A DNA stretch of 64,000 nucleotides from Cytidiella melzeri (GCA_022592445.1 JABYQR010000117.1:1-64000), one strand, 5' to 3'; numbered from the stretch's first letter, positions 11,190 through 22,465 are shown. Program-made: numbers and translations. The notes: a model not told the origin generated them from the letters alone.

Positions 11190-12047
11190 CTGGGTGCCTC
11201 ACTCTGATCCAGTAAGCAGTTTGTTTCAGCCTGATAACGCGCTAGCCGACTCACCGTCATTGTCCAGATCGGTTTCCTCCCACACGATACCCCCCAACTC
11301 ATGCACACAACTGTATTATCTATCAAGCAAATCTCACCTCATATATCATACTGGACCTGTTTGTACGCCCGCTTTGTACAACCTACCCACATTTTCTCCA
11401 TCATCTGCAACCATGACCTTACCATCAGTATGGATTATCATGTAGAGTAAAGCAATCTCACTCACTGTACCATCCCTGGCATTGTATTATCGCACCGTGG
11501 CTCATAAATAGGGCTGTAAGACCTTTAAAGGTTTGTACTTTCGATCCAGGGGGCTTGATTCTGTGTCGAGCTCCCGCTGGGCATCGTGAGTCAAGGCCTT
11601 TGAGTCTTTAGCGACCCTCTCTCTTAAGTATATACTCTGAAATGACGCTGCTTTACCGTGGATCACTCAATGATGTCCAAGAAAGTAAACATGTGAGGCC
11701 ACGGCGAGGCCTACATATATCAAGTTCTGGATATTGCCCAAGCTCAACCTTTGTACCGGTCGCACGGTGTTCACTCGGCGTTCCGTCGGTAAAGTTGAGT
11801 TGGAGCAGTATAGCGAGAAATAGTAGGTGAGTCCCCTAGGTCGCGAAACGTTGCTCGCGAGTTACGTACAGAACGTATCGCTGATAGGTCAAGGCTGTCG
11901 GTCTCATTTACGTGACCTAATCTCAGAGAGAAAGTTCGAGGATCACATGGATTCGGCGGAACCTTAGGTGAATTAATGTACAAAGGTCAGGCTGTACAGC
12001 CTAACTTCACTCCATTGGCCGCTAGCCTCTTCAGCAAACAAAGCTCT
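11190..12047. other. Intergenic region between convergent genes
   Basis: Contains the 3' ends of the coiled-coil gene (plus strand) and the amidase gene (minus strand). I see no gene, RNA or obvious repeat in it. Confidence 0.5.
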
Positions 12048-14040
12048 TCAATCGGTTTCAAGGAGCGTGTAGGCCTTTCCAACATCCTTCAAGCAGCGTT
12101 CCGCAATCTTCATACCCTCCAGTACCTTCTCTTCTTCCAGTCGGCGGCCGACGATCTGTACACCGACAGGGAGGCCGTGCATTTGATCGGCGTCGTACAT
12201 TCGGTACATCCTCCGTTCGATTTGGTTTCTCGGAGCGAAACCTTTCAGTTGATCCGTGAGACGGTTTAAATGCGTGACTGGGATGACACCGGCGGTGTAA
12301 TCAAGCTGATAGTAAGTGCGTCAGCTTGCACGAACATCGCTCATCACTTCCCATTTCAAGAACTCACGATATTAAACAAGAACGTATAAGTGCATCCAGT
12401 CCAGCCGTTGCTCCATCCGCGGTGAGGCGAAGCAGGAAGAGGGTTTGGAACGGTCAAGATGAAGTCAATTTCTTGCTTTTGCCACATGTTCCACCACTGC
12501 TCGCGGATGGCTTCCCGCTGTGCCACGAGGGAGAAGTACTCTTCGACCGTCTTTTCATGGAAGCCTTCGATGAGGTGCGCGTACATGTTGTCTCCTTTGA
12601 TGTAACGCCAGTACCAGGCCCATGCTTTCCTGAAAAGCCACGGAAGGCGGAGTACGCGCAGAGCATCCACAACGCCTGGGTCGTTCCACTCCCCCCACCT
12701 AATAGGCTTTGCTACAGTTTTGCCTATTCCAATGTTGAGTTAGGCTCCGGCGAATTACAAAAGAGACAGCCGTGAAGACCAACCTGCATCTGCCATAATC
12801 AATTGACTACCCACCGAGATAGCGTCGAAAGGTGTTGGCGGGTGACTAGAAGTGGTTGTAGTGATCTTGGTCGCTTTTTAATGAGGATCAAGGACCTACA
12901 TGGTAACTATCTCGTGCCCAGCTGCCTTCAAAGCGAACACCGTGTCTTCGAGCGCACGATGGCAGGCGGGCGAAGGTTTGATGATTCCTAAACCTCGTGT
13001 CAGCAACGTCACCCATTCATGAGTACATGCCCACATACCATCGTCCCACATAACTCCCCATCGAAGTTTTTTCGCAGATATATCTGCTTCCCGCCAAGGA
13101 AGTACCAAACACTACTACAATGTCAGAGCCGGAAAGGAAAGGTGCTATTATGTGCTGACCGAATAATCATACGTCCAAGGCTTCATGCTCACTATTGCGC
13201 GCCACATCGTCTCGAGGTCCTCAAGCGTCCGGGTCATGGGCGAATAGACCGCAGGAACGCCTATTTGTCCAGGAATACTGGTAGCATTTCCGGCCTTGGG
13301 GAACCGCTCAGACGAAGCCTTTATGGTGTAGATCCCTGAAAAGTGACTAAGTATACGCGCTGCATCAGCTCTCAACCTAGAATACCTCAACCAAAAATCA
13401 CCTACGCTGGACCACGAACGGAGCCAGCAACATCTGTACCAATACCAAGGCGGGAGCCTCCATACGCTAGGAGAGCGGCTTCGCCTCCAGTGGATCCACC
13501 TGGCGTATACTTTGGGTTGTGAGGGTTCCTTACAGTACCGAATACGTCGTTTGATGATTCCAGTGAAAGTAGTGTGATGGGAATATTAGTCTTCACGAAC
13601 GGGACTGCACCGGCGTCTCTTAATAGACGCACGAGAGGGGAGTCTCTCAAGGCGCGTCTGCCAACCCAGGCAGAATACCCGATGCAGCCGTCAAAGCCAG
13701 CGACACTCACTGTGTCCTTTAGGCTGACGGGCATGCCAGCGAGCGGTCCCTTTCTATTGCAGCTTTTGGCCCATCCCTCTGCCTCTGGTAGGAGGATCTC
13801 TGTCAGGCAATTCGTAGCTTCTTGCGCCTTGAGTGCCTTCTTGCCAAACGCACGCACCACGTCCACAGGTTCTAGGATACCCTGTTGAACTTTGACGATT
13901 GTTTCCGAGGCAAGTTGACTCAGAATGGTCTCGTCTTTAGCTGTCAACGCAGCGTGATAGGCAGGTGGAAGACTGTCGATACGCCCCTGTCGTTCATTCT
14001 GCTTGCTGGCGCTATACGCAAGATAAACGTTGGTTAGCAT
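12048..14040 (-). CDS. Amidase-signature family enzyme (fatty-acid amide hydrolase/acetamidase-like)
   Basis: Predicted amide hydrolase. The first exon (14040 down to about 13409) holds the catalytic triad in textbook spacing. Lys108 sits in PVSLKDT, the cis-Ser183 in the glycine-rich GGSTGGEAAL, and the nucleophile Ser207 in GTDVAGSVR. The intervals of 75 and 24 residues equal those of mammalian FAAH (K142, S217, S241). Further exons carry AHFSGIYTIK, SPMTRTLEDLETMW, RWGVMWDDG, SPACHRALEDTV, and the C-terminal HGLPVGVQIVGRRLEEEKVL, ending at TGA 12050-12048. Introns are short (about 50-60 bp); I count roughly seven to nine exons but did not fix every junction. The start ATG has an ACCATG context. 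Substrate unknown; such fungal enzymes act on acetamide-like or fatty amides. Confidence 0.88.
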
Positions 14041-14265
14041 GGTACGCGAATGTGTAGTCTTCAGGCTTACCAGGCTCTGCGGTGTGCCAGATAATCGAAA
14101 AGCATGCTGGCAACGAGCTACGAGTAGAAGCCGCTGCGCAAGGACGAGCAGCTGTTGACTGCCTGGGGGAACATGGGGGTGGGTGTTGGTATACGTCTAC
14201 TATGGGCTTCCGGTCGTTTGCCGATTCCCACCGCCAGACTTCTCGATATCTAGACTTACGTTCGT

Positions 14266-14500
14266 GAGATTATGGTCGACGAGGAGTTGAACGGGGAGGA
14301 GCTCACTGCGACCGAAGATGTGACCTCATAGACATCTCCTGTTGTTTGGATTGGTGAATCTCCGCTCAGAATCCAATGTCTGAGAGGCAGGAAGGGCTCT
14401 ACCATGCTGCACGCCCTCTTCCAGTGGAAGGCTCAGACGACATTTTCTGGGATAATAGTGAGCTAGTATAATCATACTATAGAGAAAGGACGTGGAGCTG
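14266..14500 (+). pseudogene. 3' end relic of a secreted-protein paralogue (SSP0)
   Basis: A short in-frame peptide tail ending EELTATEDVTS and stop TAG (14328-14330) matches the tail ending DELAATEDVTS at 27175-27219. The sequence match continues downstream (TCTCCTGTT, then ATTGGT...CTCGCTC-like runs) for roughly 150-200 bp, so this is a copy of the same 3' end including 3' UTR. No upstream exons can be recognised. It is most simply a decayed older copy of the SSP2 gene. Confidence 0.5.
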
Positions 14501-14957
14501 GATGTGTGCGAGGCACCGCCCGCACCTATGGACCATGGCACGAAGCGCATAGCCGACGAGGACGAACGTTGCCGATAGAGTTGCGGTGGTGGAAGCCCCC
14601 TCAAACACTGTACGTCCAGTACTGCGCCTGCAAGTCACAACGAAACTCTGTTCGCGAACTCTGCCTTCACGTTTGGTGCTCCTTCGACGCCGACCACAAG
14701 CACAACGGCTAGCAGTGTCTTTGATAACCCTCCTACAACGCCTGAGTCTCCTTCATAGTTTTTCCTCGCTCGCAACCATCCCATCGATTATCAGACTTTG
14801 TTTTCCCCTATGCGTTACCTGGCTATGCATCCTCTCGTTTTGCAACTTTCATTTGTATCACTAGCAACAATACCGCTCTTCGGATGCCCATGACGACTGT
14901 TGTATCTCCTCACCAATGGCTGTGAATAAATTTTGTTTTCGTGTACTGCCCCATGCC

Positions 14958-15296
14958 GTACACCTGACTACACACAGCACAACGGACTCGTTTCAACAGT
15001 CTCTTGGCACGAGTGCGGTGTATGATAGGAGGTGCTCCATACTGTACACCTAACTACACACAGCACAACGGACTCGTTTCAACAGTCTCTTGGCACGAGT
15101 GCGGTGAGTGATAGGAGGTGCTCCATACTGTACACCTAACTACACACAGCACAACGGACTCGTTTCAACAGTCTCTTGGCACGAGTGCGGTGTATGATAG
15201 GAGGTGCTCCATACCACACACCTCACTACACACAGCACAACGGACGCGTTTCAACAGTCTCTTGGCACGAGTGCGGTGTATGATAGGAGGTTGCGG
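14958..15296 (+). repeat. 86-bp minisatellite, four copies, upstream of SSP1
   Basis: Units start at 14958, 15044, 15130 and 15216 with exact 86-bp spacing. The unit runs from GTACACCTAACTACACACAG through GTTTCAACAGTCTCTTGG to TGTATGATAGGAGGTGCTCC. The same repeat recurs in about one and a half copies at 20033-20150 upstream of the SSP2 paralogue. The core TGATAGGAGGT is repeated once per unit, and GATAGGAGGTTGAGG follows again at 15338. Confidence 0.92.
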
Positions 15297-15590
15297 TACG
15301 TTACGCACGGACCTCTCATCTAAAGGGAGCAAAAAAGATAGGAGGTTGAGGAATGTTTCAAATCTTCAGCAGATAAATACCGCTGCTGGCACACTTCTGT
15401 CTCCCCAGCTCTGAGAGTCCCCCTTCGTTCGCAAGCTAGCACTGGTTGGTGCGTATCATACCCACTATGCGATTCTAACAGCTCATGATACACTTTGTAG
15501 CTCACGACGCGCTCCACACCACCCACTGGCATACCTACGCCCGAACCAACCAAAACATTCCATATCGTTGTACCTTCCTCATTCGTCATC
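15297..15590 (+). promoter_or_regulatory. Promoter/5' leader of SSP1, near-identical to that of SSP2
   Basis: This block matches 20150-20435 almost base for base, including GGAATGTTTCAAATCTTCAG, a TATA-like AGATAAATAC (15371) and GCACACTTCTGTCTCCCCAG. The match covers the whole interval between the 86-bp repeats and the ATG, so the two genes share one duplicated promoter. The transcription start has not been located; the TATA-like box lies about 220 bp upstream of the ATG. Confidence 0.7.
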
Positions 15591-16201
15591 ATGCGCTCAG
15601 ATTTCGCTGTCGCTCTTGCGTTGCTTGCTATTGTTGGACCCGCTGTGTCTGGGCCCGTCGCTTCTCCCCTTGTGTCTTCGGACGCACCATCAAACAATTC
15701 TTCCGCGGCCGCTTCCCAGAACAATGTTGACGATAGCAGCGCAACACAGCTGCTGCCTGCGCTCACGTTCAACAGCCAACTCTCGTGAGTCGACTCTGCT
15801 ACATTAACACTGCATGCAATACTCAGTTTGCTTTCAGCAGCAGTGGAAAGTCTGTGGATCTACTCCCACGTGGCGAATTGGCATCTGGTTCCAAGCCTGA
15901 CCCCATAGAGGAAGCCAAGCGAGCCAAGGACAGACTCATGATAGGATTGCGTACAGCCCGTGAGCAGCACATAACCCGCTTGCAGAGGTTTGAACAAGAA
16001 CAAGCGGAAGCAGAAGCAGAATGCAGAAGACTTGTAGAATACCATGGACGATCACCAATGACTGAAGGTATCTGCAAGCAAATAAAATTGACACTTTTCA
16101 ATCGTCAAAACGGGCTCCGTTTGGAAGGTGGCCATACCTTGCATTCCATTTCAGCTGAGATTGCCAAATTGGATGCGTATATCGATCAACAAGCACACTG
16201 A
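15591..16201 (+). CDS. Small predicted secreted protein SSP1 (intact family member)
   Basis: Two exons, 15591-15784 and 15838-16201, encode 185 residues. The N-terminus is a clear signal peptide: MRSDF, then a hydrophobic core of about 12 residues, then VSG near residue 21. A Ser/Asn-rich linker follows, then LLPRG, and then a charged helical C-terminal half with an Arg/Glu-rich stretch. There are no TM segments and very few cysteines. No family is recognised. The first exon and promoter are shared with the broken paralogue SSP2, whereas the C-terminal regions are unrelated after the short KPDPI...EEAK stretch. It sits alone in a transposon-rich block. An effector-like or cell-wall role is possible but unproven. 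Confidence 0.75.
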
Positions 16202-18430
16202 TTTTGTGGCCATGGATCTGTGAGCCAGCTTGTCAAAAGTATATGTCACTATTTAGTTTCCCACACCTTCTTTCAAGGATGTTTCAAGGTAGCAAAGTTC
16301 CTGTGGTCTTATATGGGAATTATGCAGCTGTATGGTAACTGTAGTAGTAACCATCACATTAGCTGAGACATACAGATATGGGTTGTGTAGACTAAGTAGC
16401 ACATAGCACTATAGAAGAACTGCACATATATGTATACCATAGGAAATGACATGGAAAGTGTGCAGTACAACTCCAGCAGAAGATGCGTATGTCTGAGGCC
16501 AAGTACTAACATGAGTCATTGACTGAATTGTACGCCTCTGGTACAAGTGCTGAGCATAGTCATACACTGAGTAATACACTTAGTAATACATTATAATAGC
16601 TGAAGTAGACATGTATGGTAGTTGCTTACATAAGTAGATACAGACATGTATATAAGCAGAGCTGTTGAAGCAGCAAAAAAAGTAAGACTTGTCTTCAAAG
16701 CTTAACAGCCTCTGCCCCTCGCACACAACTTCCACTTTGTTACAGCTCTGTTCATTGCTGCTTCACACAATGTTGAGTTTGCTTTCTAGACCTTCCTAAC
16801 ACTAAGCTAAACCAGACTGTTACAATCACGAGCCACCAGCTTGGGTACTGCAAAATTCCACCCAAGATTTGGCAGCTTTTTGAAGCCAGTTTTTCCCAGT
16901 CTCTGCATAACCACAAGGATTTAACCCCTTGAAGAAGGCACTGAAATGGTTCACATTACTTCCATACATCTTCTATCTTGAATATGTTTACTGTTGACTG
17001 CATAAATTAAAGAAAAGCACTTATTTGGCTTCACTTTGTGTGGTTTGACCTTGCAGTGTGCAGCCTGAGGTCTATGGATAACATCACAAGCTCTAGTGTC
17101 TGTGTGTGGTGGTCCTGGTATATCACTGTAGTATACTCAGCTTGTTGTCAATACCTATTCCATATCTGCCAAGGGAACATACTCACAAAGCTGTGGAATT
17201 CTCACACAACTTGAAGGCTTGCATCCCTATCCTCTTCCATTAACAAGGTTACTCAGCACAGACCATTGCACATGTCAATACAAGCTCTGGTACTGGCACA
17301 GCATTGTAAGAGATATAAATTGATGCACTGATACAAATACAACACGAACACAAACCTGGTACAGCGTTGTAAGAGATGAGGAACACTGTACCCAGTATTT
17401 GCCCACATATGTCCAAGTCCTTCTATGGGCATCCTCCCCTGTTCCCTTTCTCCTATTCCGTCCATACAGGCAGGTCAGTGTCTGACACCCCCCTGTCATG
17501 GAGCCGGAGCTTGACACAACAAATAGGGACATGGTGTGGACAACAACAACAACAAGGTGGTGGCAGCTGTGAAGCACAATGCTCTCACCAGCTATCAGAC
17601 TTATGCAAAATTCTAGCCTAGTAAAGACAAAGTTAGTATTGGTACTACCCACTATGTAGTACAGGAGGGGGTTGCTTACCTAGCCCAGTAAAGACCAAGA
17701 GGTCAAGATGGGGGACTAGAAGTGTACATGCAGCAGTATATATAGACTTCAGGGACCTGTGCACAGACTATGTTAAGGGCAGGCTTTGCAAGAAGCCGTG
17801 TGAACAAAGAACAACAGAACTACCTAAAGGAGAAAGTTTAGCTATTGTCTGGACTCTGCCAAGACCTCTACTCTATCTAAAAGGAGACCAGTTATTGTAT
17901 TCCATTCCCACACCTGTGAGAACATTCTTCTATAAAGAGAACAATAGCAAAAAAACAATAGGAGTCCATGTGGTTGGTATCTATGACGTCAAACTCTAGC
18001 TATGGGCTGAGCCATGTGGTCTTACATAAGCTGAGTCATGTGCCAGTGTGATGTAGCAGCAAGTAACGTGACCATGTAGAGCATCTAAGCCACGTGATAC
18101 GGGCGCTTAATAGACATGCAAGGGGTTTGTGCAGAGAGGGTTGAAAACTGAGTTGCAGCCCGAGTTTTAAAGATAAAAACAAGAGGTAAATTGCAAAAAA
18201 TAAGGACTAGTCAGGCCATCCACGACAGTGAGCAATAGAGGACTACTATAGCACTCTTTTGGTGTAGAAAAAGTAATCAAAACATGAGGTGTGAGGTTGT
18301 TAGAGATGAAGCAGTGGGTTTCTGCACTCTACTTGGTCTGATGGAGCCAGATTTGGGTGATGTAGTACATATTTCAAATTCATATTGTAAAGCATAGTAA
18401 TGAATATTGCATTAAAATCTGCTCAAAAAG
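16202..18430. other. AT-rich gene-free stretch, probably decayed mobile sequence
   Basis: No coding region is seen. Base composition is lower in GC than the flanking genes. A TATA-type promoter-like run (ATGTATATAAGCAGAGC, 16649) is followed by a short leader and by CTGTTACA at 16816, which is reminiscent of LTR ends, but no partner end or target duplication was found. A short internal direct repeat (GTACAGCRTTGTAAGAGAT) occurs around 17290 and 17357. Confidence 0.4.
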
Positions 18431-18538
18431 CCCAATATGCATAGAGTAGTGGTCACAAGCATTGTTGAGACTTGCGTGACTTTAAGACCAAGCATGGTTT
18501 GAACTCTGCCGGGATGCATATTGTAGCCATCAAAAAAA
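18431..18538 (+). repeat. tRNA-like SINE copy with A-rich tail
   Basis: Shows an A-box-like GAGTAGTGGTCA, a B-box-like GGTTTGAACTC and a run of eight A at the 3' end. Its 3' half matches the sequence at the start of the window (1-54). The cloverleaf is degenerate, so this is a tRNA-derived dispersed repeat rather than a working tRNA gene. Confidence 0.45.
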
Positions 18539-18577
18539 ATTACTTTATTTTGCACGGCGAGAGTTTACCGCGCGACC

Positions 18578-19281
18578 TGTCACAGATTTTCAATGTTGCT
18601 ACAAGACTTGCCTTACCAGGCAATGGTATTATTGGGAATATTTAGGCACTTATCCAGCGCTTATCCGGCGTCTGTTCAGGCGCTTAGCCAGCGCTTACCT
18701 GGTGCTTATCAGGCGCTTATCAAACACTTATCAGGCACTTATTCCAGCGCTTATTTCAGCACCTATCAATTGATGCGCTGATGCGCCCTCTGTCTCTGAT
18801 GTGCTGATGCGCTTCTTTCCTTATCTGTGTATCACATGATAGAACTCTCTGGAACCTTGTGGAACATGCTGGAACTATGATGTCATACTATAGAACATTC
18901 CATTAGATGATGTCATAGTTCTTAGAACCTTCTGGATAAGTCTAGCCTTGGGACTGGGTCATGGGGTCAGGTCATGGGGACAATTGCTATTGGTTGATTA
19001 TTGAAGCAGCACTACTAGGGCATAGGGCATGCTTAGTAAGGTAGATTACTTTGCTTACTCATGTAGGTATTAGGGGTCTTAGGGTAGTACCTGGGGTCCT
19101 CCCCTTCTTGTATTTATAGAGGCACTCCTGAGGGCATATCCCCTTAGTCTTATCCACTCTGTTGAACTAGGATTACTCAGTACCCACCAGTACTTCGCTC
19201 ACCACCACTCTTACTCTCTATCTCACACTATCTCCCCAAGTTTATCAACTTACCTGGTGAGTAGTAACCTTGACTGTTACA
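18578..19281 (+). mobile_element. Solo LTR, copy A (704 bp)
   Basis: Nearly identical over its length to 22911-23635. Ends are TGTCACAG and CTGTTACA, an imperfect inverted terminal repeat typical of LTRs. A TATA box (TGTATTTATAGAGG) near 19109 sets the orientation as plus. It is flanked by CGACC (18573-18577) and CAACC (19282-19286), a 5-bp target duplication with one CpG-to-CpA change. No internal retrotransposon sequence adjoins it, so it is a solo LTR. Gypsy or Copia cannot be decided from the LTR alone. Confidence 0.85.
18647..18772 (+). repeat. Short tandem repeat in the LTR (GCGCTTATC units)
   Basis: About ten degenerate units of 10-13 bp built on GGCGCTTATCCA lie in the U3 part of LTR copy A. 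The same array, with different unit variants, is in copy B (22978-23090). Confidence 0.8.
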
Positions 19282-19497
19282 CAACCTAGAAATTAGCTAG
19301 ATATCACAATGCTATACAATGGCAGCCAACATGACCTGTAATTTGAAATGCACAATGATGTGCAGTGGCAGCAATATATTGCATTGTATGCTAAGAAGAT
19401 ATACAGTAGCTTGAATATGTTGCACATCATGCTAAGATAGATATGTAATTAATTCTCTGGTGCTGTCTATATAGTTTAGCTGTACAATTGATGAAAG

Positions 19498-19570
19498 GGC
19501 AATATAGTGCAGCGGTTCCAGTGCTGAGCCTTTCACGTGATGGGCAAGGGTTCAATTCCTGAGCAACGCA
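19498..19570 (+). repeat. tRNA-Glu(UUC)-like sequence, probable SINE head or pseudo-tRNA
   Basis: Has an A-box region ATAGTGCAGCGGTT, an anticodon loop CTTTCAC carrying TTC, and a perfect B box GGTTCAATTCC, all spaced as in fungal tRNA-Glu (ATAGTGTAGCGGTTA...TTTCAC...GGTTCGATTCC). The acceptor ends do not pair well. This argues for a tRNA-Glu-derived SINE or pseudogene rather than a functional tRNA. Confidence 0.6.
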
Positions 19571-20032
19571 GAAATGATACAAATGAATGATGTCAACGGT
19601 TGCAGTAGAAAATATTTTCTTGACTGTCCTAATACCCTTACCTATGCCTACCATTTTAATTTATACAGTGAATCATTATAATATCATCTGCGGACCATTA
19701 TAACAAGTGCTGGGTATTATGACTGGCAGGTCCAAGATAAAGTGTGATAAGGTAAGGCTGACTTTATATTACATGCTGGGATTTATAATGGTAGCTAATC
19801 ATTTGTTTATTTTCTTGATGTTGCGCGTTGTGTCTGGCACTAGCTCGTTGCAGCTTTCAGCAACTGCTTTGCAACCCCTCCTTTCTTAATTTATATTGAG
19901 AAAGGAGGGTGGTACCTATATTATCACCATATAATCCTAGAATGGCATGGGATGCACAAACCTCACAGCCGCGCTCTGCTCGTTACCAAGGCAAGCAACA
20001 GAATGTATATACGCCATAATCTACCCAAACTT

Positions 20033-20150
20033 TCAACAGTCTCTTGGCTGTATGATAGGAGGTGCCCCCTACTGTACACCTGACTACACACACCACGGCG
20101 GACTCATTTCAACAGTCTCTAGGCACAAGTGCGGTGTATGATAGGAGGTT
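20033..20150 (+). repeat. Partial copy of the 86-bp minisatellite upstream of SSP2
   Basis: Holds one truncated and one full unit (TTTCAACAGTCTCTTGG ... TGATAGGAGGT; GTACACCTGACTACACACAC ... GTGTATGATAGGAGG). It lies in the same position relative to SSP2 as the four-unit array does to SSP1. Confidence 0.85.
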
Positions 20151-20435
20151 GTGGTACATTGCGCACTGACCTTTCATCTAAAACAGGGGGCAAAAAAGAT
20201 AGGAGGTTGAGGAATGTTTCAAATCTTCAGCAGATAAATACTGCTGCTGGCACACTTCTGTCTCCCCAGCTCTGAGAGTTCCCCCTTGTTCACAAGCTAG
20301 CACTGGTTGGTGCGTATCATACCCACTATGCAATTCAAACAGCTCCTGACACACTTTGTAGCTCACGTTGCGCTTCACATTACCCAAACCAAACCAAACA
20401 TCCCATATCATTGTGTACCTTCCCCATTTGTCACC
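20151..20435 (+). promoter_or_regulatory. Promoter/5' leader of SSP2 (duplicate of the SSP1 promoter)
   Basis: This is the second copy of the block at 15297-15590, with the same TATA-like AGATAAATAC and the same CTTCTGTCTCCCCAG run. The strong conservation contrasts with the decay of the gene it precedes. Confidence 0.65.
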
Positions 20436-20580
20436 ATGCGCTCAAATATCGCTGTTGCTCTCGCATTGCTTGTGATTGTTGGACCCGCTGTGTCTGGGCC
20501 CATTGCTTCTCCCCTTGTGTCTTCGGACGCACCATCAAACAATTCTACTGCGGCCGCTTCTGAGAACAATGTTGATGATA

Positions 20581-20850
20581 AGGTGCAGTCAATTCTAAGC
20601 TGTTCATCGTGTTTGTCTGTTTGTTGTGTTTGTTGCGATGATGAACTTGTTTCTGAGAGCATGCCAGCTTTCCGAGATTTGAGTCATCTCTTGCAGATCT
20701 TGCACGCCCACCCTGCTGGCGGGAGTCCACTGGTTATCCCGCCTTTGGGATGCCCGTTGGGACTAGCTTCCATGGTTTTTGAAATATTACTGATATTCGT
20801 ACGAGGGATAACAAAATCAGCTTGTGCGCACTTCCCGCAATAGACACCAA
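20581..20850 (+). repeat. Left long inverted repeat of the Harbinger element
   Basis: Matches the reverse complement of 25470-25765, including TTGTTTCTGAGAGCATGCC and CCTTTGGGATGCCCGT. An open frame runs through both arms because they are homologous; I do not regard it as a gene. Confidence 0.85.
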
Positions 20851-20936
20851 ACGTTTCCCACGACAACAAGAGAATTTTGAATGACCTGTTCCGCGGTTTC
20901 CTGGCTGCTCCCAAACATCTTCCTCCTGCTACCAGT

Positions 20937-22465
20937 ATGAGCTCTCGTCCTATTCCTCACACTCAGCTTCAAGATATTCTCTGTCCCCACAGTGCCAACA
21001 TCCAGTTTCTCGCAAGTTCTCTTGAAGATGAATTGGATATTGAGGCACTTGTAGATAGCCTTGTGCCAGACGAGGTACTAAACAACATTCCAGATGAAGC
21101 AGCAACTTTCCTGCGCCATCTAGGGATTGACATTCTTTCAATGGCATACATGCTAAATACCAGAGGTCCGCGGGGGCCTTACAATCAGATTGAGAAATGT
21201 CATGAGTTCTTCGACAAAGCACTGTCATGGCCTGACAGCGATTTCCGTCATGAATTTTGGTAAGCTGTTAATTCTATACTATGTGAGCTATAGCTTGCAA
21301 TCAATATAACACAGAGTTAGCCGTGCAACCTTTGATTTCTTGTTGGTTGTTTGTAGGAAAATGATCTTTTTCTCTCAACTGGGCGTAAGCCACAGCATCC
21401 TGTCTGTTACCAGCTGGGCTGCTTTCTCATGCGGTATGGGCAGCTTGGTTCAAATGCACAGTCGGTAGCGCATTGTATGGGTCTTGGAAAAGGTACAGTG
21501 CATGTATTCTGCAGGTATGTGACTTGACTTTGTAGAAGAAATTGAGGTTCTTCATAAGCAAGTATGTTATACAGGCGAGTAACCCGAGCTCTTCGAGAGC
21601 TTGGTCAAGACATCCTGGTATGGGGAGACAATGCTTGCCATGAGGAGTCAAAGCAGCATTTTGGTGCAAACAACTTTGACCAATGCATTGGTATTGTTGA
21701 TGGAAGTCTTATACAGCTTACTAGCATGCCTCACAAACAAAGACCATCATATTTATGTCGCAAAGAATTTCCTGTGGTATGATTTGGCTTTGCAATATTT
21801 AATGACATTTGTGTAACACTAATGTAAGGTTAATATTCATGCTATTGTGGATCACCAGAATAGATTCATAGCTTTTGAAGGTGGTTGGCCAGGATCTGTC
21901 CCAGATGTTACAATATGGAAAAGATCTTATGTCTGGATGCAGCGACATTGACTATTCCAGCCTGGTGAATACCTGCTTGCAGACAAAGGTGTGTACTTAG
22001 TTTGACAGGCTGTATGTATACTAAAAACATGGTATAGGGTATCCATCAAGCCCATTTGTGTTACGACCATTCAATGAGCCTGAGGTCCAGCAAGCAAACA
22101 GCAATGAGAAGATTCATAGATGAGAATTCAACAAAAACCTCTCCAACAAACGCATTAATGTTGAGCATGCATTTGGAATGCTCAAGCGCCGGTTTCCTGC
22201 ACTGGAACTCCTCTCAACACTGCAGGACATTAATGATGCCAATTGCATTATTGAGGCATTAATGGTTCTTAACAATGTTTGCATTGATCTTGAAGATCAT
22301 CCACAAGTAACTGGAGATTACTCTTCTGATGACTTGCAAGAAGATGGTCTGGAGCTGCCTGCCTATGGGGGAGACTTAGCAGAAGATGAAGAGGTAGACA
22401 TTCCTGATGGGGAAAATGATGTGGTTTGCATCTTGCAGGCCTGGCATTTTGTAACACAATGCTAG
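20937..22465 (+). pseudogene. Harbinger transposase (DDE_Tnp_4 type), degenerate
   Basis: Nuclease of the transposon. Apparent exons are 20937-21259, then from about 21315 to 21558, 21575-21776, 21829-21988 and 22038-22465. Catalytic landmarks are GIVDGSLI (first Asp), LLADKGYP (second Asp, split by an intron) and INVEHAFGMLKRRFP (Glu). The N-terminal part has the family's STGRKPQHPVCYQLGCFLM region. Lesions: a one-base deletion in the A-run near 21360, TGA at 21949-21951 and TGA at 22121-22123. Both stops look like CGA to TGA changes. The 3' end at 22465 faces the Myb/SANT gene tail to tail. Confidence 0.85.

Noticed and set aside
16649..16824. A third LTR ending in CTGTTACA
   Set aside because: No matching 5' end or target duplication found; the sequence does not match LTR copies A and B.
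19498..19570. A functional tRNA-Glu gene
   Set aside because: Acceptor stem halves do not pair and the 3' end is wrong, despite good A and B boxes.
20581..20843. Cys-rich extension of SSP2 read through the Harbinger end
   Set aside because: The same frame exists in the right inverted repeat; it is transposon terminal repeat, not an SSP2 domain.
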